Positions 13,425 through 22,058 of a DNA stretch of 64,000 bases are shown piece by piece; position 1 is the stretch's first letter; every line of letters begins with the position of its first letter. Both the position numbers and the translations under genes were made by a program. Origin of the DNA: Rhodovastum sp963714255 (GTDB taxonomy: Bacteria > Pseudomonadota > Alphaproteobacteria > Acetobacterales > Acetobacteraceae); assembly GCA_963714255.1 (NCBI GenBank), contig CAVQNU010000017.1, positions 60,598-124,597 on the forward strand, in the 5' to 3' direction. The notes beneath the pieces are model-generated. The model had not been told where the DNA came from and made no database searches. It saw nothing but the letters and a program-made list of their open reading frames with translations.

Positions 13425-13632
13425 GGAAGGAAGGCCAGGGCTCTGCCCTGGACCCGCCAGGGGGCAGTGGCCCCCTGGACCCCGCTACTTAAGACAGTTG
13501 TCTTGAGAGGGGGGTGAGGAACTGAACCGGTTCACCACCTCACCCCCCTCTCAAGACAACTGTCTAAAAAGTAATGGGTTCCAAGGGGCCACTGCCCCTT
13601 GGCGGGTCCAGGGCAGAGCCCTGGCCTTCCTT
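13425..13632. repeat. Composite palindromic repeat, copy 3 (full length)
   Basis: Full nested form: outer hairpins CCAGGGCTCTGCCCTGG, inner hairpins CCAGGGGGC...CCCCCTGG on the left and CCAAGGGG...CCCCTTGG on the right. The central arms GACAGTTGTCTTGAGAG and CTCTCAAGACAACTGTC surround GAACCGGTTC. The central arm sequence differs from copy 1 but is again fully complementary. It begins nine bases after the pgk stop. Confidence 0.9.
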
Positions 13633-13679
13633 CCCTTGCTTTCAACTTTCGTTAACCAACCGCGGTGCAGGATCATCCT

Positions 13680-13901
13680 ATGATCTCGCTCGATTCCCTC
13701 GCCGCCTTCTCAGCCAACGGCAGCACAACGCCGGCGGGACAGGCGCAGGCGGCGTCTGCCGCCGCCTCGGTCAGCGGCGTCCAGCGGGCGCGGGTGCAGG
13801 CCACCAGCCCGGCAGGAACGACGCAGACCCCGCCCAAGCCGCTCCCCGGCACCCCCGACAAGCCCTTGCCGCGCGGTTCGCTGCTCAACCTGCAGGTCTG
13901 A
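13680..13901 (+). CDS. Small hypothetical protein, Ala/Thr/Pro-rich
   Basis: A 73-residue protein starting MISLDSLAAFSANGST and ending PRGSLLNLQV. No domain is recognised. The middle is Ala/Gln/Ser-rich and the C-terminal third is Pro-rich (TPPKPLPGTPDKPLP), suggesting a disordered protein. The ATG at 13680 has GCAGGA upstream; a GTG five codons earlier is possible. It has no signal peptide or membrane segment. It stands alone between a palindromic repeat and the Nudix gene. Codon use looks like that of its neighbours, so I think it is real, but with low certainty. Confidence 0.45.
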   Translation: MISLDSLAAFSANGSTTPAGQAQAASAAASVSGVQRARVQATSPAGTTQTPPKPLPGTPDKPLPRGSLLNLQV

Positions 13902-14034
13902 CCCGTCGCGTCCCGGGCCGGGAGTGTGACCGCGGTGCAACGCTGGGCATCGCGCGCTAACCGGTGGCCCGCTCCAGATCGGTCGTTTTGAAAATAACCT
14001 TGCGAACGGCGCGCCAGTCGCTCAATTTCCCGGC

Positions 14035-14601
14035 ATGTCACAATTCGTCCGCCAAATTCCGGACGGCGACACCTTTGAGCGGCTGGTCTGCCCGACCTGC
14101 GGGTATGTCGACTATGAAAACCCCAAGGTCGTGGTGGGCTCGGTCGTCGTCGATGCCGGCCGGGTTCTGCTGTGCCGCCGTGCCATCCAGCCGCGCCGCG
14201 GTTTCTGGACCTTGCCGGCCGGCTATCTGGAAATGGGCGAAACCATCGAGGATGGCGCACGGCGCGAGGCGCTGGAAGAAGCGCGGGCGCACATCGTGCT
14301 CGACGGCGTGCTGGGCATTTACAGCATCAGCCGCATCGGCCAGGTGCAGGTGATCTTTCGTGGCCGCTTCGACGGGCCGGCGAATTTCGCCACCGGCCCG
14401 GAAAGCCAGGACGTGGGCCTGTTCGGCTGGGACGATATTCCGTGGGAGGCGATTGCTTTTCCGACCGTTCGCTGGTCGCTGCAGGCCTGGCATGCGATCG
14501 GCGCCGGCCCGCTCGGCGCCCCCGCGGGCAACCCGCCCGAAGACCCGCGCGGCACCGCCGGCCTGCCCGCCGACGCCACAGCGATGGGGTCGGGGCTATG
14601 A
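14035..14601 (+). CDS. Nudix hydrolase with N-terminal zinc-ribbon-like motif
   Basis: A 188-residue Nudix protein. The N-terminus has CPTCGYVDYENPKVVVG, the short ribbon-like lead-in seen in NudC/ADP-ribose-type Nudix enzymes of alphaproteobacteria. The Nudix box is complete: GYLEMGETIEDGARREALEEA, with the REALEEA metal-binding glutamates. Substrate cannot be told from sequence; nucleoside diphosphate derivatives are the usual targets. The C-terminal 35 residues are Gly/Pro-rich and look disordered. Its stop overlaps the next start (ATGA at 14598-14601), so the pair is translationally coupled. Confidence 0.88.
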   Translation: MSQFVRQIPDGDTFERLVCPTCGYVDYENPKVVVGSVVVDAGRVLLCRRAIQPRRGFWTLPAGYLEMGETIEDGARREALEEARAHIVLDGVLGIYSISRIGQVQVIFRGRFDGPANFATGPESQDVGLFGWDDIPWEAIAFPTVRWSLQAWHAIGAGPLGAPAGNPPEDPRGTAGLPADATAMGSGL

Positions 14602-14981
14602 ACCGGCCCGGCGCCCTTGCAGTCGTGCTGCTGGCACTCGGCATGGCTGGCGGCACCTGCGCCGGGCGGCCCCTGGCGGCCGCGGTCGGGACGTTGATTT
14701 CGGCCCCGCTGCCGGCCAACGCCTTGCTGGTGCCCGCGCCGGGTCCTGGCCCGGTTTTCAGCGCGGAGGGGTTCCTGCCCGCGCCAGTGCCGGACCCGGA
14801 TCTGCAGCGCCCCACCGACCGGGCGGCGGATGGGACGCACGCGGCGGTCGTGCCGCATCTTGGCAGCCCGGTTGAACGCCGCGACGGTCAAGGGTTCGTG
14901 CAAGGATCTGCCGCCCAGTACGACCCGGATCGCCACTTGCGCGCGAGCCCGAGCATCAGCCTCCGGGTGCCGCTGCAGTAA
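14598..14981 (+). CDS. Hypothetical exported protein
   Basis: A 127-residue protein starting MNRPGALAVVLLALGMAGG. A hydrophobic stretch from about residue 5 to 20, followed by small residues, reads as a Sec signal peptide or lipoprotein-like leader (a Cys follows in GGTCAG, which could be a weak lipobox). The mature part is Pro/Ala/Gly-rich with no recognised domain and ends SPSISLRVPLQ. It overlaps the Nudix gene by four bases. Function unknown. Confidence 0.55.
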   Translation: MNRPGALAVVLLALGMAGGTCAGRPLAAAVGTLISAPLPANALLVPAPGPGPVFSAEGFLPAPVPDPDLQRPTDRAADGTHAAVVPHLGSPVERRDGQGFVQGSAAQYDPDRHLRASPSISLRVPLQ

Positions 14982-15059
14982 CCGGAACTTAACCGTCGAC
15001 CCCGTTCTTGAGGAACGAAAATAAGGAGCCCCTCGGCCCGTCGCACCGAAAATGCACGG

Positions 15060-15097
15060 CGCGCCGGGCGGGTTCAGGGTAAAGCCCTGGCCTTTTC
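15060..15097. repeat. Decayed fragment of the palindromic repeat
   Basis: GGGCGGGTTCAGGGTAAAGCCCTGGCC resembles the right outer unit of the composite repeat with several changes. It sits about 20 bp before the cytochrome c gene. The inner hairpins and centre are absent. Confidence 0.5.
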
Positions 15098-15116
15098 TCG
15101 CAATGACGCCGAGGGC

Positions 15117-16682
15117 ATGATGGAACCCAGCCGACGGAACTGCGCTGCGAACCTGCTGCTCGCCGCTGCGGCATTGCTGGCGGCCGGTTCGGCAGCGGCA
15201 CGGGCGGCGGGCGATGGTCCGGGCCAGGGCCTCTATATGGAACGGGCGGCCGACTGCATGGCCTGCCACACCGCACCGGGCGGCACGCCGTTCGCCGGCG
15301 GACGGGAAATCGGCACGCCCTACGGCCCGCTGAGTTCACCCAACATCACCCCCGACCCCGATACCGGCATCGGCGGCTGGAGCGACGACCAGTTCTACGC
15401 CGCCCTGCATGACGGCATCGGCCAGGGCGGAGACTATCTCTACCCGGTCATGCCGTTCACCTCCTACACGCGGATGACGCGCGCGGATTTGCTGGCCATC
15501 AAAGCCTATCTGTTCTCGCTGAAACCGGTGTTCGCGCCGCGGACGCCAAGCGGCCTGGCGTTTCCGTTCGACATCCGCGCCACATTGTTCGTCTGGCGCG
15601 AGTTGTTCTTCTGGCCCGGCACCTTCCAGCCCAACCCCGCCCGCCCGGCGGACTGGAACCGCGGCGCCTATCTGGTGCAGGGACCCGGCCATTGCGGCGA
15701 ATGCCATTCGCCGCGCAACCTGCTGGGCGCGGTGGAAACCGGCGCCAGCCTGTCGGGCGGGCAGGTGCAGCAATGGCTGGCACCGAATATCTCCGCCGAT
15801 CCGCTGGACGGCATCGGCAGCCGCTCGGTGGCCGATATCGTCGGCTTCCTGCACAGCGGCGCCAGCAAGACGCTGGGCGTGGCTTTCGGGCCGATGTCGG
15901 AGGTGGTCCACGATTCGCTGGCCTATCTGACCGAATCGGACCTGCACGCCATCGCGGTGTTTCTGAAGGACGGGCCCGACCGCAAGCCCCCTCCGCCCGG
16001 GCCGCTTGCCAGCCCGGCGGCGCTGCATGCCGGGCAGACGCTGTATCTGACCTATTGCGCCATGTGCCATCAGGACCATGGCAGCGGCATTGCCGGCGTG
16101 ATTCCGAACCTGGCGGGCAATGCCGCCATCACCGCGGCACGCCCGAACGACATCATCGCCGCGGTGCTGAACGGCCTGCACGGGGTCGGCGGCTATGCCA
16201 CGATGCCCGGCTTCGCCGGCGCCCTGAGCGATCGCAACATCGCCGATATCGCGAACTATATCCGCATCGCCTGGGGCAACCACGCGGTCGCCGACGCCAC
16301 CCCCGCGCTGGTCGCGACGGAACGCGCGGCCTCGCCGTTGGGCGTCGGCGGCGGCGAGGCGGCGCGCGACTTCGACTGCCCGAGGGTGGGAGCGCCGATG
16401 ATCCCCGGCGTGCAGGCCAGCGCCGCCGAGGCGGGGTTCCTGGCCGGCGGCAGCGACATGGCGGGCCGCGTCGACAGCCTGATCGGCACGCTGCGGGCGC
16501 AGACACCCAATATCGGCAATGTCCAGTTGACCAACACGGTGATCGCCGCGGCCTGCCCGGGCGTTGCCGCCAACCCCGCCCTGACGGCGGCGCAGAAGCG
16601 GCGCATTCTGTTGCAGGTCAACCAGATGGTGCAGGACAACATCGAGGCATACACGCCCCCGGCCGGCGGGCAAGGGCGCTAG
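15117..16682 (+). CDS. Tri-haem cytochrome c, dehydrogenase cytochrome-subunit type, with C-terminal extension
   Basis: A 521-residue exported cytochrome resembling the cytochrome subunit of membrane-bound alcohol, gluconate or sorbitol dehydrogenases. These pass electrons from a periplasmic dehydrogenase to ubiquinone. A signal peptide (about residues 8-30, LLLAAAALLAAGSAAARA) precedes three haem sites: CMACH, CGECH and CAMCH. Each has distal Met candidates, for example MPFTSYTRM and ATMPGFAG. After the third domain, roughly 130 extra residues contain two Cys (FDCPRVG, AACPGVA) and no fourth CXXCH. That tail is unusual for the family. No dehydrogenase subunit lies beside it, so its electron donor is unknown. 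Start is one of two adjacent ATGs. Confidence 0.88.
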   Translation: MMEPSRRNCAANLLLAAAALLAAGSAAARAAGDGPGQGLYMERAADCMACHTAPGGTPFAGGREIGTPYGPLSSPNITPDPDTGIGGWSDDQFYAALHDGIGQGGDYLYPVMPFTSYTRMTRADLLAIKAYLFSLKPVFAPRTPSGLAFPFDIRATLFVWRELFFWPGTFQPNPARPADWNRGAYLVQGPGHCGECHSPRNLLGAVETGASLSGGQVQQWLAPNISADPLDGIGSRSVADIVGFLHSGASKTLGVAFGPMSEVVHDSLAYLTESDLHAIAVFLKDGPDRKPPPPGPLASPAALHAGQTLYLTYCAMCHQDHGSGIAGVIPNLAGNAAITAARPNDIIAAVLNGLHGVGGYATMPGFAGALSDRNIADIANYIRIAWGNHAVADATPALVATERAASPLGVGGGEAARDFDCPRVGAPMIPGVQASAAEAGFLAGGSDMAGRVDSLIGTLRAQTPNIGNVQLTNTVIAAACPGVAANPALTAAQKRRILLQVNQMVQDNIEAYTPPAGGQGR

Positions 16683-17141
16683 ATCTGGCTGGTGAGCGCC
16701 AGTCAGGCGGCATGAGCCCAACCCATTGCTACCGCAGATGAATCCGCGTAAAGTTTGACTTCAATATAACGCTCGCTTGGCGATCACTTACTAAGTCGAG
16801 AAAATCTGCATTCAAGAGCGCGCAGATGATAAACTTGTGATCGCGAGTGCGGCACCCTGCGCAATGTTGCTGGCCGCCGGCATCCCAGCGCCGGCTCACA
16901 CGGCATCCACACCGGTTTCATGTTATGCTTCAAAGAGTTACCTGCCCCTAGCTGGTCACCGGGTCCCGTGCGGGACATAGTGGTGAAGCGCATCGAGATA
17001 CGGTAATGAAAATGTTTGTCGAATTGCGTTACCAAAGTCCGACACGAGGGATCTGCACAACAGTTGACCCTTGAACGAGGCTGTGACATAGCCAGATGTA
17101 CGAAGAAGATGCGGCTAAAGCTGCACAAAGGGGTAAGAACC
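16683..17141. other. 459-bp gap, AT-richer, no gene recognised
   Basis: Between the cytochrome gene and the next small gene lies sequence visibly richer in A and T than its surroundings, for example AATATAACGC and TTACTAAGTCG near 16760-16800. Open frames here are short and show no recognisable protein. It may hold a promoter for the 17142 gene. The composition hints at acquired or degenerate DNA. Confidence 0.5.
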
Positions 17142-17432
17142 ATGGCAAAACAGTTAAACTGGGTCGTAATGGCCCTGGTTATTTCGGGTGCTTTCTATGC
17201 CGCAGTGCAGTCCCAGCGGTACACACCGAATGACAAGCTCGCGGCGCAGCTTGTGGAGAAATATGCCCGCTCATCGTGCGAGGATCTCGCCGCTTCGCTC
17301 GGCGAAAAGGAATGGGCCGAACTGCGGGGCGTTGAGGCGTTACATAACGACACCAATGCACGCCGGCAATTCGTCAATCGTGTCGCCGCCCCCATCGTTA
17401 ACAAACTGTTTGAGTGTGGCCTGATCTCCTGA
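17142..17432 (+). CDS. Small membrane-anchored hypothetical protein
   Basis: A 96-residue protein starting MAKQLNWVVMALVISGAFYA. One N-terminal membrane segment (about residues 6-23) is followed by a soluble helical part with two Cys (SSCEDLA and FECGLIS) and many charged residues. No family recognised. AAAGGGG lies 10-15 bases before the ATG. It converges with the nucleoside transporter gene, and a hairpin lies between the two stops. Confidence 0.6.
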   Translation: MAKQLNWVVMALVISGAFYAAVQSQRYTPNDKLAAQLVEKYARSSCEDLAASLGEKEWAELRGVEALHNDTNARRQFVNRVAAPIVNKLFECGLIS

Positions 17433-17454
17433 CCGCGGGCTAAACGCCGCGCGC

Positions 17455-17494
17455 CCGTCCGGACCGAGCGCCGCCCGCGTCAGGCCGGACGGGA
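17455..17494. terminator. Possible bidirectional terminator hairpin
   Basis: CCCGTCCGG (17455-17463) pairs exactly with CCGGACGGG (17486-17494) around a 22-nt GC-rich loop, between two converging genes. There is no clear T run, so termination is inferred from position and stem only. Confidence 0.45.
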
Positions 17495-17514
17495 ACGAAT
17501 AACCCAAAACGTTG

Positions 17515-18768
17515 CTACGCAAGCAGCACGCCGGCCACCGCCCCGCTTGTGCAGGTGGCGATCGTGCCGGATACCAGCGAGCGCAGGCCCAATTTTGCCA
17601 CCTCGTCGCGCCGCTCCGGGACCATGGCGGAAATGCCGCCGACCATGATCCCCACGCTGCCGAAATTGGCGAACCCGCACAGCGCAAACGTCAGGATCAT
17701 GCGGCTGTGCGGCGACAGCGCGGCACCCGGCAGGGCGGCCATGTTGAGATAGGCCACGAACTCGTTCAGCGCCGTCTTGGTGGCCATCAGCCCCGCCGCC
17801 GTGCCCGCTTCCTGCCACGGCACCCCGATCAGCCACACCACCGGGCGGAACGGGTAGGAAAACAACAGCTGCAATGTCACCGCTTCGCCGCCCAGCGCCG
17901 GCAGCAGGCCCAGCAGCATGTTCAGCAGCGTCACCAGCGCCACCGTTACCAGCAGCACTGCCATGATCGAGGCCAGGATCGGCACACCCTGCGCCGTGCC
18001 CTTGACCAGCGCATCGACCGAATCGGCCGGCGGGTCGGGCAGCACCAGTTTCGCCTCGTCCTCGCGGCCGGCATCGAAGGGGATCATCAGCGCCGCCACC
18101 GCAATCGCCGCCGGCGTGCTGATGATGGCGGCCGACAGGATATTGCCCAGCGCGTCGGGGATCACCGGCCCCAGGATGGTGCCGTAGATCACCATCACGG
18201 TGCCGGCGATGCCGGCCATGCCGCAGGTCATCAGCGCGAACAACTCGCCGCGCTGCATGCGCGCGAGCCAGGGCCGCACCAGCAGCGGCGCCTCCACCAT
18301 GCCGACGAACACATGCACCGCCGCGCCGAGCGCCAGCGCCCCGCCCACCCCCATCGTGCGCCGCAGCACCCAGGCGAAGCCGCGCATCACCACCTGCAGA
18401 ACGCCCCAATGAAACAGCAGCGTGGCCAGCGCGCTGATGGTCAACACCAACGGCAACGCCTGGAACGCGAGAATGAACGCCCCGCCCGGCACCGCCTCGG
18501 CGAACGGATAGGGGGCGCCGGCGAGGTAGCCGAACACGAAGCGGGTGCCCGCCTGGGTGGCGTGGTTCAGCGCCTCGGCGGCTTCGTTCACCGACAGCAT
18601 CGCCTGCCTTGCCGGGGCGAACCACAGCAAGAGCATCGCCAGCGCCCATTGCAGGGCCACGCCCGCTGCCACCGGGCGCAGGCGTACGCGCCGCCAGTCC
18701 TCACTGAACAGCCAAGCCAGCACCAGAAGCACGGCGATGCCGAGAATTGGGCGGAATCCGTCTACCAT
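17515..18768 (-). CDS. Concentrative nucleoside transporter (NupC/CNT family)
   Basis: A 417-residue inner-membrane protein that imports nucleosides with H+ or Na+. It shows multiple hydrophobic segments, the family motifs FVFGYLAG and GVLQVVMRGFAW, and the diagnostic MATKTALNEFVAYL with the transport-site Asn-Glu pair. Later it has CGFANFGSVGIMVGG, another CNT signature. The ATG at 18768 is the most likely start; a TTG six codons upstream is possible, and no strong ribosome site is seen. Palindromic repeat copy 4 lies just upstream of the start, between this gene and the transglutaminase gene, both on the reverse strand. Confidence 0.93.
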   Translation of the reverse strand: MVDGFRPILGIAVLLVLAWLFSEDWRRVRLRPVAAGVALQWALAMLLLWFAPARQAMLSVNEAAEALNHATQAGTRFVFGYLAGAPYPFAEAVPGGAFILAFQALPLVLTISALATLLFHWGVLQVVMRGFAWVLRRTMGVGGALALGAAVHVFVGMVEAPLLVRPWLARMQRGELFALMTCGMAGIAGTVMVIYGTILGPVIPDALGNILSAAIISTPAAIAVAALMIPFDAGREDEAKLVLPDPPADSVDALVKGTAQGVPILASIMAVLLVTVALVTLLNMLLGLLPALGGEAVTLQLLFSYPFRPVVWLIGVPWQEAGTAAGLMATKTALNEFVAYLNMAALPGAALSPHSRMILTFALCGFANFGSVGIMVGGISAMVPERRDEVAKLGLRSLVSGTIATCTSGAVAGVLLA

Positions 18769-18792
18769 TGTTTGGCCTGTGCGCAAAAAAGT

Positions 18793-18920
18793 AAGGAAGG
18801 CCAGGGCTCTGCCCTGGACCCGCCAAGGGCCGAGAGGCCCTTGGAACCCACTACTTAAGTAATGGGTTCCAAGGGGCCACTGCCCCTTGGCGGGTCCAGG
18901 GCAGAGCCCTGGCCTTCCTT
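18793..18920. repeat. Composite palindromic repeat, copy 4 (no long central arms)
   Basis: Outer hairpins CCAGGGCTCTGCCCTGG at both ends. The left inner hairpin is CCAAGGGCCGAGAGGCCCTTGG and the right one CCAAGGGGCCACTGCCCCTTGG, different in sequence but each self-complementary. The centre is short (CTACTTAAGTAAT). The right end TTCCTTA contains the TAA stop of the reverse-strand transglutaminase gene. Confidence 0.9.
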
Positions 18921-20778
18921 ACTTAACCTCCCGAGACAACGTCAGCGCACTACGCGCATCATCCAATGCGGCATAAAGCAGCCGCTCCAGCTCCTTGTAT
19001 TCCGCGGGCTGAAACACATCGCGGTCGATCACCAGGTGGCGCGTGACCTCGACCCCGGCACCGTCGTGCCTGTAGCGTGCGGTGTAATGCCCCGCCTGGG
19101 TGGTGAGGTCAACGTCCGAAGGCAGCCTTGTGGCAACGATGCCGGGCGACAGCGTAATGCCCGTGGTCCAGCTCAGGTCGGTGGCGCCGATCGCGAGCGG
19201 CGTGCGCCGTGTTCCGTCGGCGGACAGAAAGCGGCGCAAGCGGTGGGCCGGCTCCATGTCGGGGCCGGTGGGCACCGGCACCGCCGCGTCGGCGTCGCGC
19301 AGCGTCACCCCGCGCGGGCTGCGCCAGGTGGCCGTGAGCGTGAGCGGGGTGGCGAGATCGCGCGGGTCGCTTGCCTTGAAGCTGCCGAACCCGCCTTCCG
19401 GCGTGGTCAGCAGCACCCGCTCCATCAAGTCGCGCGGCGAGCTGGCATTGGCCAGATAGGCACGCAAATTGGCGTCCACGTTCGGCGACAACGCCCAACT
19501 GGCGTGGCCCTCGATGTTGCCCTCGGCGTCGAGGCTGACCCGCCGGTCGATGGCGTAGCGGTAACTGGACGGCTTGGAGCCCGGCGTGTGCGCGACGCGT
19601 CCGGTGCTGGTGGCGATCACCACCCGCTTGCCCGACAGCGTGTTGTCCAGGCTGCCGAAGGGCGCGTAGGGATTGGTCGGATTCAAATACAGATCGTAGT
19701 CCGGCAGGTAGATAATGGCGTGGTTGAATTCCAGCGGTGTGCCGAGCGGCAGGTCGGCGTAGCGGTTGCCCCATTCGATCAGGGCGGCCTGCCCGGTGAT
19801 GCCGCGGGCGGCCAGCAACGCCTGCATGAGCACCGTGTGGTCCTTGCAGTCGCCATAGCCGTTCTTCAGCACCTCGGCGGCGTCGTGCGGCACCCAGCCA
19901 TCGTTGGGGTTCAGATAGACGGCGATGTAGCGGATGTTCACCGTCACCCAGTCGTAGATGGCGCGGGCGGCGTCCAGACCGGTGCGGTCGCCGACGATGT
20001 CGGCCGCCAGGGTGGCGATGTCCGGGGTGACGGCGGCGCGGTTCTGGCTCTGGCGGTAATAGATCGCGCCCACTGATTCCAGATCGGGCTGGGTGGTCGC
20101 CAGGAAGATCGGCTGGAAATCGCTGGTGTCGACGGCATTGCGCTCGGGGTCCTCGCCCTGGGTGGGCGGCATGGCCGCCACGATCCGGCGGCGTTCGCCC
20201 TCGGTGCTGTCGGTAACGGTCACCGGGCCGCGGCTGCGCCATTGCAGCTTGAGGCCGACGGGCAGGTCGATTTCGGTGTGGTCCTGCAGCGCCGCGTCCT
20301 GCAGTTCGGCCTCGGACCAGACATTGAAGCCAAGCAGCGGCGGGCTGGTCTGCGTCCGGCTGAACTTGACATGGGTGCGGCTGCCCGGGCGGAGCTGCGG
20401 GTAGACCACCGTGGTGGTCAGGCTGCTGGTAAAGCCCGGCGCTTCCTCGCTGGCGGCCGAGGGGCGGGTGAAGCGGTTCTCCGGCCCGACCTGCACGCGC
20501 GTGCCGTCGGGCTGGTCGACCCAGGCCTCCAGCACCTCCAGCTTCTGCTGATCGGGGTAATACGAAATGGGCGAGCGGTCACGCGACTGGATGCCGCGGC
20601 TGGTGATCAGGGTGCGGTCGAGCGTCACCGTCTCGGTGTAGGTCTGGTCCGGGTTGACCGTGTAGACGGTGTCCGACCGGTCGATGCGAACATTGGCGAC
20701 GTGGTCGGCCAGGGCCGGACCGGCCAGGGCGAACAGCAGAAGAACCGCAAAAAACGGCCGGGGAAGCCAAAGGGGCAT
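18919..20778 (-). CDS. DUF3857 and transglutaminase-like domain protein, exported
   Basis: A 619-residue protein with a signal peptide (MPLWLPRPFFAVLLLFALAG, cleavage near ALADH). Residues about 35-250 match the DUF3857 beta-rich domain style. A transglutaminase-like core follows, with catalytic Cys in GYGDCKDHTVLMQ and His in LEFNHAIIYLP. The third position of the triad, usually Asp in a YLDP-type motif, reads YLNPTNPY, so Asn replaces Asp. The C-terminal part is beta-rich (DUF2569/3858-like region). The likely role is periplasmic peptide or protein processing, but the substrate is unknown. Its stop overlaps palindromic repeat copy 4. Confidence 0.85.
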   Translation of the reverse strand: MPLWLPRPFFAVLLLFALAGPALADHVANVRIDRSDTVYTVNPDQTYTETVTLDRTLITSRGIQSRDRSPISYYPDQQKLEVLEAWVDQPDGTRVQVGPENRFTRPSAASEEAPGFTSSLTTTVVYPQLRPGSRTHVKFSRTQTSPPLLGFNVWSEAELQDAALQDHTEIDLPVGLKLQWRSRGPVTVTDSTEGERRRIVAAMPPTQGEDPERNAVDTSDFQPIFLATTQPDLESVGAIYYRQSQNRAAVTPDIATLAADIVGDRTGLDAARAIYDWVTVNIRYIAVYLNPNDGWVPHDAAEVLKNGYGDCKDHTVLMQALLAARGITGQAALIEWGNRYADLPLGTPLEFNHAIIYLPDYDLYLNPTNPYAPFGSLDNTLSGKRVVIATSTGRVAHTPGSKPSSYRYAIDRRVSLDAEGNIEGHASWALSPNVDANLRAYLANASSPRDLMERVLLTTPEGGFGSFKASDPRDLATPLTLTATWRSPRGVTLRDADAAVPVPTGPDMEPAHRLRRFLSADGTRRTPLAIGATDLSWTTGITLSPGIVATRLPSDVDLTTQAGHYTARYRHDGAGVEVTRHLVIDRDVFQPAEYKELERLLYAALDDARSALTLSREVK

Positions 20779-21077
20779 GGCTCGGTCGGGCTCCGCGCAG
20801 GTTGGTCGCGCGAATGTCATAACCCGGCGAGGACGGCAAAGGCGATTCAGATCACCGCCGCAGATGCCTGTTGTTGGCGGGGCTTGCGGAGATGTAATCC
20901 GCTACACATGTGCTCAGGGTGGTCATCGAGAAAGCCGATGGGGGCGCCGGATGGGAGCGGATGTCGGGCCCATATCAAATTTTCGTGATAAGTCGAAAAT
21001 ACCATTGCCAAACTATTCCGATCGCTTTAAGAAATAAGCACGTTGGAGTAACGCATGCGGTCAGAGGGGCGCGTGTT

Positions 21078-21305
21078 ATGGAAACACGCTTGGAACAGCT
21101 TCAGAGAGATTTGGCAAACTGTAGACGCATCGCGTCAATAACCACTGAACTGCCGATTCTCAAGGGGCTTTCGCGCTTCGCGTCCGAGCTCGAGGAAGAA
21201 ATCAGGGCAGAGGAGCGGGCCTTCCATCTGCCGCCTCTGAAGCCGGGCGGGATGACCCGGCATCGGACGCTGGAACACGCGGCGGTCTCGGCGGAACCGG
21301 ACTAG
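21078..21305 (+). CDS. Small coiled-coil hypothetical protein
   Basis: A 75-residue protein: METRLEQLQRDLANCRRI and then FASELEEEIRAEERAF form a charged helical or coiled-coil segment. The C-terminal quarter is Pro/Gly-rich and probably disordered. Small proteins of this look are common in alphaproteobacteria without assigned function. The ATG at 21078 starts the plausible protein; an upstream extension to 20910 looks non-coding and AT-rich. Confidence 0.5.
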   Translation: METRLEQLQRDLANCRRIASITTELPILKGLSRFASELEEEIRAEERAFHLPPLKPGGMTRHRTLEHAAVSAEPD

Positions 21306-21449
21306 GCATTCCCGCCTGTCTGGCCGTTTGACCGGCGACGCCCTACCGGAACAGCCGAGGGCACCTTCGCCGGGTTGATCAGAAAAAAATCGATTTCAAT
21401 TCATCACGGGCAACCAGGGGCGCATGTGTCATGCGCCGCCGTGGGTGCG

Positions 21450-21749
21450 TCAGGCGGTCGCCTGGCGCTTCGCCTGGGCGCGCAGGATGCGCCGCTTCAC
21501 CACCTGGGCCGCTTCCGGCAGGCGCCGGTTCGGGGTGCCCAGCAGGAAGGCATCGATGCCGCCGTTGTGCTCGACCGTGCGGATGCCACGGGTGCTCAAA
21601 CGCATGGTGACGTTCACGCCGAGGATATCCGACAGCATCGACGATTCCTGCAGGTTCGGCAGGAAACGGCGGCGTGACTTGTTGTTGGCGTGGCTGACAT
21701 TGTTGCCAGCCAGGACGCCCTTGCCCGTGATCTCGCAGCGGCGGGACAT
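21450..21749 (-). CDS. rpmB: 50S ribosomal protein L28
   Basis: The 99-residue product is bL28 of the large ribosomal subunit. It begins MSRRCEITGKGVLAGNNVSHANNKSRRRF and contains LSTRGIRTVEHNGGIDAFL; the basic C-terminus is RRILRAQAKRQATA. The length and N-terminal Cys-containing motif fit the alphaproteobacterial form. Palindromic repeat copy 5 lies about 100 bp upstream. Confidence 0.97.
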   Translation of the reverse strand: MSRRCEITGKGVLAGNNVSHANNKSRRRFLPNLQESSMLSDILGVNVTMRLSTRGIRTVEHNGGIDAFLLGTPNRRLPEAAQVVKRRILRAQAKRQATA

Positions 21750-21852
21750 GGTGAAATCCTCGAACGATCGAAGGCGCGCAGGCGGACCCGCGCGCCGGGT
21801 GCATCGGAAGGCGGGGCTTATGGCCGATGTGCTGGGATGACGTCAAGCGGCG

Positions 21853-22058
21853 AAGGAAGGAAGGCCAGGGCTCTGCCCTGGACCCGCCAAGGGGCAGTGG
21901 CCCCTTGGATCCCATGACTTTTATGCAGTTGCTATGAGAGGGGGTGAGGAGGTGCTACAAACCTCTCCGCACCCCCCTCTCATAGCAACTGCTTAAGTAG
22001 CGGGATCCAAGGGGCCACCGCCCCTTGGCGGGTCCAGGGCAGAGCCCTGGCCTTCCTT
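21853..22058. repeat. Composite palindromic repeat, copy 5 (full length)
   Basis: Full nested form. Central arms CAGTTGCTATGAGAGGG and CCCTCTCATAGCAACTG are complementary, but the very centre (GGTGCTACAAACCTCTCC) has lost the GAACCGGTTC core. The right end TTCCTTCA holds the stop codon of the reverse-strand gene at 22058-22351. Confidence 0.88.

Noticed and set aside
16784..17143. Reverse-strand open frame of 119 codons in the gap after the cytochrome gene
   Set aside because: No recognisable protein or ribosome site; it overlaps the start of a better supported plus-strand gene.
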